From contig CALDJN010000329.1 in the NCBI GenBank assembly GCA_937901695.1, positions 1 through 10,568 of the forward strand: a stretch of 10,568 nucleotides of DNA, given 5' to 3'. Shown here in pieces: positions 1 through 5,197 of this stretch. The DNA comes from an uncultured Anaerocolumna sp. Its GTDB lineage: Bacteria; Bacillota; Clostridia; Lachnospirales; Lachnospiraceae. A program made the translations under genes and the position numbers. The notes below the pieces were generated by a model. The model saw only the letters and a program-made list of their open reading frames with translations. It ran no database searches and was not told where the DNA came from. How positions within the stretch are numbered: the first letter of the stretch is position 1; each line of letters starts with the position of its first letter.

Positions 1-1376
1 TTTGCAAAGGTTTCGATAAAGGAACCACATCCTGAGGAACAGGCTTCATTTAATTGGACACTGTCTACGGAATTATTTTTTATCTTAATACATTTCATAT
101 CCTGTCCGCCAATGTCAAGAATACAGTCTACTTTTGGGTCAAAGAAGGAAGCAGCATAGTAGTGTGCTACGGTTTCTACTTCACCTTCATCTAACATAAG
201 AGCAGCTTTAATTAATGCTTCACCATAGCCGGTAGAGCAGGAACGTACTATACGGGTACTGTCAGGTAATAGTGTATATATTTCCTTAATGGATTTGATG
301 GCTGTTTTTAATGGACTGCCATTATTACTGCTGTAGAAAGAATATAATAAGGAGCCATCTTCCCCGACTAAAGCAACTTTTGTTGTAGTAGAACCAGCAT
401 CAATACCAAGGAAACAATCACCTTCATAGGTCTGTAAGTCACCTTTCTTAACGGAATGAAGGGAATGTCTTGTTTTAAACTCTTCATATTCTTTTTCGTC
501 TTTAAACAAAGGATTTAAACGGGATACTTCAGATTCCATATTGATACCTGCAGTCAGTTTACCTATTAAATCATCAAAAGTTGTAATATTTTCATATTTA
601 CTATTCATTGCAGCACCCATAGCTGCAAACAGATGGGAATGTTCCGGAGCAATGGTTTGCTCCTCTGTTAAATGTAATGTTCTTACAAATGCCTGTTTTA
701 ATTCAGTAAGGAAATGTAATGGACCACCTAAAAAGGCTACATTACCTCTAATTGGTTTACCACAGGCTAAACCGCTGATTGTCTGGCTGACAACAGCCTG
801 GAAGATAGAAGCTGCCAAGTCTGGTTTTGTAGCTCCTTCATTAATCAATGGCTGTACATCAGATTTTGCAAATACACCGCATCTTGCGGCGATTGGATAA
901 ATGGACTTATAATCTTTGGCATATTCATTGAGACCTTCTGCATCTGTTTTTAATAAAGTTGCCATTTGATCAATAAAGGATCCGGTACCGCCTGCGCAGA
1001 TACCATTCATTCTTTGATCGATACCATTGGTGAAATATATAATTTTGGCATCTTCTCCACCAAGTTCGATGGCAACATCGGTTTGAGGTGCATAATCTTG
1101 TAAAGCAGTAGATACTGCAACGACTTCCTGAATAAATGGTATTCCAAGGTATTTACTGATGGAAAGACCACCAGAACCTGTAATCATAGGTGCTAATTCC
1201 ATATTACCAAGAGCCGTTTGTCCGTTTTTTAATAACAAAGCTAATGTTTCCTGAATATTAGCATAATGACGTTCATACTGTGAAAAGAGAATATCATTAT
1301 TTTCATTTAATATAACGATTTTTACTGTAGTTGACCCAATATCTATGCCTAGTGTGTTTGTTTTTTTCTTTATCAT
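1..1376 (-). CDS. 2-hydroxyacyl-CoA dehydratase activase, large two-module form (N-terminal 458 residues, cut by window edge)
   Basis: This is the N-terminal part of an ATP-dependent activator of 2-hydroxyacyl-CoA dehydratases (BcrA/BcrD/BadF/BadG ATPase family). Such proteins hydrolyse ATP to push one electron from a [4Fe-4S] cluster into the dehydratase. Two ASKHA ATPase modules are visible in tandem. The first has the phosphate loop LGIDIGSTTVK at residues 9-19, GGEDAK near 106-111, a Cys in CAGGTGSF near 125 and a Cys in AARCGVF near 164; these two Cys match the cluster ligands of HgdC. The second starts with FLGIDAGSTTTK at about 322-333, has GGQDMK near 420 and ACSSGCGSF near 445. The frame is open to base 1. 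Family members of this layout are about 1400 aa and also carry DUF2229 and dehydratase-like parts, which would lie outside the window. The ATG at 1376 is 20 nt from its AGGAGG, which is unusually far. The family is certain; the substrate is unknown. Confidence 0.9.
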   Translation of the reverse strand, partial: MIKKKTNTLGIDIGSTTVKIVILNENNDILFSQYERHYANIQETLALLLKNGQTALGNMELAPMITGSGGLSISKYLGIPFIQEVVAVSTALQDYAPQTDVAIELGGEDAKIIYFTNGIDQRMNGICAGGTGSFIDQMATLLKTDAEGLNEYAKDYKSIYPIAARCGVFAKSDVQPLINEGATKPDLAASIFQAVVSQTISGLACGKPIRGNVAFLGGPLHFLTELKQAFVRTLHLTEEQTIAPEHSHLFAAMGAAMNSKYENITTFDDLIGKLTAGINMESEVSRLNPLFKDEKEYEEFKTRHSLHSVKKGDLQTYEGDCFLGIDAGSTTTKVALVGEDGSLLYSFYSSNNGSPLKTAIKSIKEIYTLLPDSTRIVRSCSTGYGEALIKAALMLDEGEVETVAHYYAASFFDPKVDCILDIGGQDMKCIKIKNNSVDSVQLNEACSSGCGSFIETFA

Positions 1377-1402
1377 AACATTGCCTATGTGGGCTACCTC
1401 CT
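1374..1402 (-). promoter_or_regulatory. Ribosome binding site with distant start codon
   Basis: A perfect AGGAGG lies at 1402-1397 on the minus strand, but the only in-frame ATG is 20 nt downstream at 1376. The frame is closed upstream by TAG at 1403-1401, so the only other possible start is ATA at 1388-1386, 8 nt from the AGGAGG. An out-of-frame ATG at 1381 opens a two-codon reading frame (ATG TTA TGA). Its stop overlaps the real start as ATGA, so coupled re-initiation is possible. Use of ATA as a start is rare and is not claimed here. Confidence 0.55.
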
Positions 1403-1415
1403 ATAACATTATTAC

Positions 1416-1445
1416 GTTACTATGCACTGAAAATCTGCAGGTAAC
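1416..1445 (-). promoter_or_regulatory. Leader hairpin upstream of the activase ribosome binding site
   Basis: GTTAC/GTAAC form the outer arms and TGCA/TGCA the inner arms, separated by a small internal loop. In the minus-strand transcript this folds about 14 nt before the AGGAGG. It could tune access to the ribosome binding site, but the stem is modest and no function is shown. Confidence 0.35.
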
Positions 1446-1559
1446 ATAATTTAATATATATATAAAGATTACAACATGGTAATCGAGATTGAAGAGTACT
1501 ATTTATTACGGTCCAAAAGTATTCTGTCTTGTTGTCTTAATAGACTTAGTGTGTAAAGT

Positions 1560-1588
1560 ATTATACGCTAATTAGATTGGAAGTTCAA
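1560..1588 (-). promoter_or_regulatory. Promoter for the activase gene
   Basis: On the minus strand, TTGAAC at 1588-1583 and a perfect TATAAT at 1565-1560 are separated by exactly 17 nt, a good match to a housekeeping sigma-A promoter. The start site would be near 1553, giving an untranslated leader of about 177 nt before the ATG at 1376. Confidence 0.6.
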
Positions 1589-1637
1589 CTGAATAATTCT
1601 AAAGCAATTCTAAAGCACAATTAATTTCTTGTAAAAT

Positions 1638-1671
1638 TTGTTAAATATAAAATGAATTTATATTTTAACAA
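1638..1671. promoter_or_regulatory. AT-rich inverted repeat in the divergent spacer (candidate operator)
   Basis: The arms TTGTTAAATATAAA (1638-1651) and TTTATATTTTAACAA (1657-1671) are complementary over 14 pairs with one bulged base and a 5-base centre. The dyad lies between the minus-strand promoter of the activase and the weaker candidate promoter of the LysM gene. That position would suit an operator acting on both. There is no U-tract after it in either direction, so a terminator is less likely. Confidence 0.45.
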
Positions 1672-1700
1672 GAGGTGTCACCAATGTATATTATTAGGAA

Positions 1701-1706
1701 TATAAT
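1701..1706 (+). promoter_or_regulatory. Candidate -10 box for the LysM gene
   Basis: A perfect TATAAT lies about 59 nt upstream of the LysM start codon. No good -35 box sits at the right distance; the matching stretch is inside GGTGTCACC, itself a small palindrome. A second possible -10 is TATACT at 1736-1741. The promoter may therefore be weak or activator-dependent. Confidence 0.3.
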
Positions 1707-1764
1707 GTAGTGAATTTATATAATTAAGGGTAATTTATACTTTACTCTGAGAAAGTTGGTTTAA

Positions 1765-2118
1765 ATGAATCAGGATGGATATAATTGTTATATGTACATG
1801 ATTGAACAGGGAGATACTTTATATAATATTAGTAGAAGGTATAATACTCCACTGGCTCTTATTTTAAAAGCAAACCCATATGTAGACATTTACCGCCTGC
1901 AGGTGGGAGATGAAATTTGTATTCCTAATGTGAACCCAAGCCCAATTGAAGTGATGCCTTACCAGGTGGAAGAAGGAGATAGTTTAGGAAGTGTTTTAAA
2001 CAAGTTAGACATTGAATTACAAGATTTATTAAATCTTAACAGGCCAGAAGATATTATGTTATTACCTGGTTCAACTTTATGCGTACCTAATTTTGGTGAA
2101 GAAGTTCCCTATGAATAG
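1765..2118 (+). CDS. Small protein made of two LysM domains
   Basis: A 117-aa protein made almost entirely of two LysM domains, which bind N-acetylglucosamine-containing glycans such as peptidoglycan. LysM 1 spans about residues 11-55 (YMIEQGDTLYNIS through VGDEICIPN) and LysM 2 about 65-109 (YQVEEGDSLGSVL through PGSTLCVPN). A short Pro-containing linker joins them. There is no signal peptide, no membrane segment and no catalytic domain. It must therefore act inside the cell, be exported in another way, or be released into or from the mother cell. Small cytoplasmic LysM proteins in spore formers are often spore-coat or cortex associated (compare SafA), but that role is only an inference here. 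Cys 8, 52 and 106 are noticeable. The start at 1765 has only a weak upstream site (GAGAAAG); ATG at 1792 would still keep most of LysM 1. Confidence 0.85.
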   Translation: MNQDGYNCYMYMIEQGDTLYNISRRYNTPLALILKANPYVDIYRLQVGDEICIPNVNPSPIEVMPYQVEEGDSLGSVLNKLDIELQDLLNLNRPEDIMLLPGSTLCVPNFGEEVPYE

Positions 2119-2207
2119 TTAATGAAACGTGTAGATTGCATTTTGCATGAAACAGCGGAAATGAAGTTATATACAATTAAATTATAATATGAGGCATTTA
2201 TATTTTA

Positions 2208-2312
2208 GCCGTTCTGAGCATTATGAAGGGTCTTATTTTAATGAATTGATTTATTCTTATTAAAATAGATTCTTTATGAAATACATTTCAGATGTATTTT
2301 GCTCAGAATGGC
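2208..2312 (+). other. Large structured element, possible three-way junction RNA
   Basis: An outer stem pairs GCCGTTCTGAGCA (2208-2220) with TGCTCAGAATGGC (2300-2312): 13 pairs, one of them G-U if transcribed. Inside are two further stems. One is 2226-2242 with 2259-2274: about 16 pairs including two G-U, one bulge and a 16-nt loop. The other is AAATACAT (2279-2286) with ATGTATTT (2292-2299), around a 5-nt loop. The three stems nest into a compact three-way junction. It begins 89 bp after the LysM stop. It may be a 3' end structure, a regulatory RNA or a decayed small repeat element. TATAAT at 2183-2188 could start a short RNA here, but no convincing -35 is present. Confidence 0.5.
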
Positions 2313-2322
2313 ATTTTTACGT

Positions 2323-2366
2323 TTGTAATATATAGATGTTTTTACATATCAGTATATATTATACAA
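2323..2366. repeat. Imperfect inverted repeat (AT-rich hairpin)
   Basis: TTGTAATATATA (2323-2334) pairs with TATATATTATACAA (2353-2366) with a two-base bulge. Inside, GATGT can pair with ACATATC. It is the second in a row of three hairpins between the LysM gene and the next promoter. Much of the pairing is A-T, so the fold is weaker than the element before it. Confidence 0.35.
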
Positions 2367-2373
2367 TTTTGGA

Positions 2374-2417
2374 AATATTGAAATAGACGAAATTTCTTTA
2401 TTTCTATTTGTAATATT
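2374..2417. repeat. Imperfect inverted repeat (AT-rich hairpin)
   Basis: AATATT, AAATAG and AAAT segments on the left pair with ATTT, CTATTT and AATATT on the right, with small internal loops. It is the third hairpin of the spacer and ends 26 bp before the -35 box of the downstream promoter. It could be part of a transcription stop or a regulator site, but A-T richness makes chance pairing a real possibility. Confidence 0.3.
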
Positions 2418-2442
2418 AGGAGTATTTCAATTAGAGTTTTGT

Positions 2443-2471
2443 TTGACAAAGGGAAATAATAAACATATAAT
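2443..2471 (+). promoter_or_regulatory. Consensus sigma-A promoter for the rhomboid-like gene
   Basis: TTGACA at 2443-2448 and TATAAT at 2466-2471 are both perfect and separated by exactly 17 nt, the ideal arrangement. Transcription would start near 2478, leaving a leader of about 108 nt before the TTG start at 2586. This is the best promoter in the window. Confidence 0.85.
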
Positions 2472-2486
2472 TAAGAAGATTAAATT

Positions 2487-2536
2487 AAAGTGGGATAGTT
2501 TGTTGTTATTTTTAATAACAACAATAATTGCACTTT
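2487..2536 (+). promoter_or_regulatory. Leader stem-loop of the rhomboid-like mRNA
   Basis: An 11-bp perfect stem TTGTTGTTATT (2500-2510) / AATAACAACAA (2514-2524) with a TTT loop sits inside a second stem AAAGTG (2487-2492) / CACTTT (2531-2536). It lies 10-60 nt after the predicted transcription start. It may stabilise the 5' end or regulate the mRNA. It lacks a run of T directly after it, so it does not look like a standard terminator. Confidence 0.5.
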
Positions 2537-2585
2537 TCTTTAGAAAAAAGGTTTATTCTAAAATAGATGAAAGAAGTGATATAGT

Positions 2586-3464
2586 TTGAATTTTATAAAC
2601 AAACTGAATAGAAAGTTTGGAAAATATGCAATCCCTAATCTAATGCGGTATATTATTATTTTATACGCATTTGGTTATCTTATACAGATTATGAATCCTT
2701 TAATATATTACCAGTTTTTGATGCTGGATGTTGCGAAAGTATTACAGGGACAAATTTGGAGACTTGTAACCTTTATTATATTACCTCCAAGTAATAATTT
2801 ATTGTTTTTAGCTATAGCTTTATACATGTATTATGCTATTGGTACGGCTCTTGAGAATGCCTGGGGGGCATTCCGCTTTAATTTGTATTACTTTTCAGGA
2901 ATTTTATTTAATATATTAGCCATATTTATAATTTACTTTATAACTGGGATAAGTTATCCAATGGGTATTTCCTATATAAATGACTCTTTATTTTTGGCAT
3001 TTGCTGCTTTATATCCTAATATCCAATTTTTACTGTTTTATATTATACCTATAAAAGCAAAATATCTGGGTATTCTTTATGGAGCATTTACTTTATATTC
3101 AGTATTTACCAAATTTATAGTTGGTGACTATTATATTAGTATTGCAATAATAGTATCCATGTTAAATTTCTTACTGTTTTTCTTTTCAACAAGAAATTAT
3201 AGAAAGATATCACCTAACGAATATAGACGAAAAACAGAATTCAAACGTAATATGAGAAGTGCTGCAAAAACGGGAAATGTTGTAGAATTTCGTGGTAAGA
3301 AAACTATAACCAGGCACAAATGTGCAATTTGTGGACGGACTGAATTAGATGATGAAAACTTGGAATTCCGTTTTTGCTCAAAGTGTGAGGGGAACTATGA
3401 ATATTGTATGGACCATCTTTTTACCCATGAACATGTAAAGAAACCATCTAATGAGCAGCAATAG
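2586..3464 (+). CDS. Rhomboid-like membrane protein, catalytically dead, with C-terminal zinc-binding module
   Basis: A 292-aa protein. The N-terminal 200 residues form about six membrane segments (roughly 21-37, 58-84, 99-121, 130-153, 157-176, 181-200) and carry GQIWRLVTF at 55-63, the W-R loop motif shared by rhomboids and derlins. Active rhomboids need a GxSG serine and a histidine in a later helix. Here the corresponding stretch reads YINDSLFLAF (130-139) without GxSG, and there is no His anywhere in residues 1-243. It is thus predicted to be a pseudoprotease. A basic linker leads to a zinc-binding module: Cys 246, 249, 264, 267 (two CxxC) followed by Cys 274 and His 277, 281, 283. The start is TTG at 2586; the first Met (residue 20) would delete the amphipathic N-terminus and part of the first helix. 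The ribosome binding site is weak. The role is unknown; recruiting or binding a membrane partner is an inference. Confidence 0.75.
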   Translation: MNFINKLNRKFGKYAIPNLMRYIIILYAFGYLIQIMNPLIYYQFLMLDVAKVLQGQIWRLVTFIILPPSNNLLFLAIALYMYYAIGTALENAWGAFRFNLYYFSGILFNILAIFIIYFITGISYPMGISYINDSLFLAFAALYPNIQFLLFYIIPIKAKYLGILYGAFTLYSVFTKFIVGDYYISIAIIVSMLNFLLFFFSTRNYRKISPNEYRRKTEFKRNMRSAAKTGNVVEFRGKKTITRHKCAICGRTELDDENLEFRFCSKCEGNYEYCMDHLFTHEHVKKPSNEQQ

Positions 3465-3501
3465 CAGGGTATTTTAATAAGAGGTTTTGATTAGAAGATG
3501 A

Positions 3502-3527
3502 GAACGTAATATTCTTAATATTCGTTC
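3502..3527 (+). terminator. Hairpin after the rhomboid-like gene, possible terminator
   Basis: GAACG-AATATT (3502-3513, one bulged T) pairs with AATATTCGTTC (3517-3527) around a CTT loop, followed by AAGTTTTATAAATTT. The stem is good but the U-tract is broken, so termination may be partial. It lies 38 bp after the stop codon. A possible promoter for pyruvate kinase (TTGATT 3487-3492, TATTCT 3510-3515) overlaps it but is weak. Confidence 0.45.
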
Positions 3528-3587
3528 AAGTTTTATAAATTTATGTAACTTAAATTAGTTTCATAAGACAAAATTTATAGTTTCATC

Positions 3588-3593
3588 AGGAGG
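3588..3593 (+). promoter_or_regulatory. Strong ribosome binding site of pyruvate kinase
   Basis: A perfect AGGAGG with 8 nt to the ATG at 3602, fixing that start and consistent with a highly expressed glycolytic enzyme. Confidence 0.85.
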
Positions 3594-3601
3594 AAATAGA
3601 A

Positions 3602-5020
3602 ATGAATAAGAAGACGAAAATTGTCTGCACATTGGGACCAGCATCAGCAAGTGAGGAAATGATTAGAGAATTAGCCTTAAATGGAATGGATATCGCCAGA
3701 CTTAATTTTTCCCATGATACACATGAAAATCATTTAGCCAGAATTAATATAATCAAAAAAGTAAGGGAAGAATTAAACATTCCTATTGCCATTCTTTTGG
3801 ATACTAAGGGGCCTGAAATTCGTACATTAACTTTAAAAGATGATCAAAAGGTATTATTAGTTAAGGGACAAGATTTTACATTGACAACAGAAGAAATTAT
3901 TGGGGACGAGCATCGTGTAGGAGTAACTTATTCTGACCTTCCAAGTGATGTAAAAGAAGGAAGTCAAATCTTAATCGACGATGGACTAATTGAATTAAAA
4001 GTTAAAAAGATTACAGATACAGATGTAATCTGTGAAGTTATTGCAGGTGGCGAACTAGGTAACAGAAAAGGAATAAACTTACCCAATACCAAATCTAAAT
4101 TGCCACCAATCATTGATAAAGATAGAGAAGATATTATATTTGGTATCAATCAAGGTGTAGATTTTATTGCAGCTTCTTTTGTTAGAAATGCAGACGCCAT
4201 ACGTGAAATTAAAAAGATAAAAGATGACTGTAATTCTGACGTTGCAATCATTGCTAAAATTGAGAATGCAGAAGGCTTTGAGAATATAGATGAAATTATA
4301 GAAGAATCAGATGGTATAATGGTTGCCAGAGGTGACCTTGGTGTTGAGGTTCCTTCTGAGGTTGTGCCTTATATCCAAAAAACAATTATTCAAAAATGTA
4401 ATGATGCCTTTAAACCGGTTATCACTGCAACACAGATGCTGGATTCTATGATTCGTAATCCAAGGCCAACCAGAGCAGAGGCTACCGATGTTGCTAATGC
4501 TATCTATGATGGTACCGATGCTATTATGTTATCCGGTGAAACAGCTGCAGGAAAATATCCCATAGAAGCATTAAGAATGATGGTAAAAATTGCAAAAGAA
4601 ACAGAAGCTCATCTGGATTACACGAATATCTTAAAAAGTAATAAAGATCAAAGATCCAAAGGAATATCAAGTGCTATCTGTTATTCCGCTGTTGCAACTG
4701 CAATGAATATTGGAGCAAGACTTATTATAGCTTCTAGTTTTTCAGGATATACAGCAAGAATTGTATCAAAGTTTAAACCAGAATCCTATATTATAGGTTT
4801 ATCTCCTCTTGATAGAACACTTAGGAAAATGCAGATTTATTGGGGCGTTACTCCACTTAAGACCGAAGAAGTGAATTCCACAGACCATTTATTAGAGGAA
4901 GCGGTAAAAGCAGTGACTGATAATGAATTCGCTGAAAAAGGTGATACATTAATATTAACAGCAGGCATACCGGCAGGTAAAGCAGGAATTACAAATATCA
5001 TTAAGGTAGTTACTGTATAA
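3602..5020 (+). CDS. pyk: Pyruvate kinase
   Basis: Catalyses phosphoenolpyruvate + ADP to pyruvate + ATP, the last ATP-forming step of glycolysis, in the cytosol. The 472-aa sequence shows the full core: ARLNFSHD at 32-39 (Arg33, Asn35, Ser37 for substrate and K+), LDTKGPEIRT at 66-75, the B-domain entry DDGLIELKV at 126-134, KGINLPNT at 156-163, the catalytic IIAKIENAEG at 216-225 with Lys219 and metal ligand Glu221, and VARGDLGVE at 241-249 with Asp245 as the second metal ligand. These are followed by ITATQMLDSMIRNPRPTRAEATDVANA and MLSGETAAGKYP. The C-terminal domain is the usual allosteric domain. The extra PEP-utiliser-like C-terminal domain found in Bacillus-type 580-590-aa enzymes is absent, so this is the short form. 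ATG has an ideal AGGAGG. No clear promoter of its own is visible, so it may be read partly from the promoter at 2443. Confidence 0.97.
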   Translation: MNKKTKIVCTLGPASASEEMIRELALNGMDIARLNFSHDTHENHLARINIIKKVREELNIPIAILLDTKGPEIRTLTLKDDQKVLLVKGQDFTLTTEEIIGDEHRVGVTYSDLPSDVKEGSQILIDDGLIELKVKKITDTDVICEVIAGGELGNRKGINLPNTKSKLPPIIDKDREDIIFGINQGVDFIAASFVRNADAIREIKKIKDDCNSDVAIIAKIENAEGFENIDEIIEESDGIMVARGDLGVEVPSEVVPYIQKTIIQKCNDAFKPVITATQMLDSMIRNPRPTRAEATDVANAIYDGTDAIMLSGETAAGKYPIEALRMMVKIAKETEAHLDYTNILKSNKDQRSKGISSAICYSAVATAMNIGARLIIASSFSGYTARIVSKFKPESYIIGLSPLDRTLRKMQIYWGVTPLKTEEVNSTDHLLEEAVKAVTDNEFAEKGDTLILTAGIPAGKAGITNIIKVVTV

Positions 5021-5039
5021 CCTTGGCTGAAAGGTTATA
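5016..5039 (+). terminator. Hairpin overlapping the pyruvate kinase stop codon
   Basis: TATAACCTT (5016-5024) and AAGGTTATA (5031-5039) form a perfect 9-bp stem with a 6-nt loop; the TAA stop (5018-5020) is within the left arm. The bases after it are not T-rich, so this is a poor intrinsic terminator. It may protect the 3' end or be the first of the stem-loops that continue into the tandem array downstream. Confidence 0.35.
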
Positions 5040-5060
5040 GGCTGAGGCAGAAATTTTCTG

Positions 5061-5145
5061 AAAGGGAGGAACTTCCCAAAAGGAGAAATCTCCTAAAGGG
5101 AGAAATCTCCTAAAAGGAGAAATCTTCTAAAGGGTGAAATCTTCC
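5061..5145 (+). repeat. Five-unit 17-bp tandem palindromic repeat
   Basis: Five consecutive 17-bp units lie at 5061, 5078, 5095, 5112 and 5129. The best unit is AAAAGGAGAAATCTCCT; the outer units are more degenerate, and a sixth, poorer copy may lie at 5044-5060. Each unit contains a dyad, AGGAG-AAAT-CTCCT, that folds as a small hairpin. The right half of one unit can also pair with the left half of the next (CTCCT-AAA-AGGAG), so two alternative pairing registers exist. The left half resembles a Shine-Dalgarno sequence and the right half its complement. The array ends 52 bp before the first permease start. It is non-coding (17 is not a multiple of 3). Confidence 0.85.
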
Positions 5146-5197
5146 TTCAAGAGATTGGGATTTGCAAATTCTTTCATGTAAAGGGCATGGTGGGAAC

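Noticed and set aside
541..900. Plus-strand open frame of 119 codons
   Set aside because: It lies wholly antisense to the clearly identified activase, has no ribosome site, and its translation has no domain signature. It is a shadow of the minus-strand gene.
1595..1616. Tandem 11-bp repeat AATTCTAAAGC in the divergent spacer
   Set aside because: Two copies only, upstream of the activase -35 box; too short to assign a function, though it is real in the sequence.
2208..2312. Miniature inverted-repeat transposable element with target duplication
   Set aside because: The flanks (ATTTTA and ATTTTTA) are only loosely alike in an AT-rich context, and only one copy is visible here, so a mobile origin cannot be supported from this window.
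5044..5145. CRISPR-like array
   Set aside because: The units are directly adjacent, 17 bp long and have no unique spacers between them, and no cas gene is nearby.
5162..5197. TTG at 5162 as the start of the first permease
   Set aside because: It would add 12 residues with no fitting ribosome site. The ATG at 5198 begins the usual short cytoplasmic lead before the first membrane helix.
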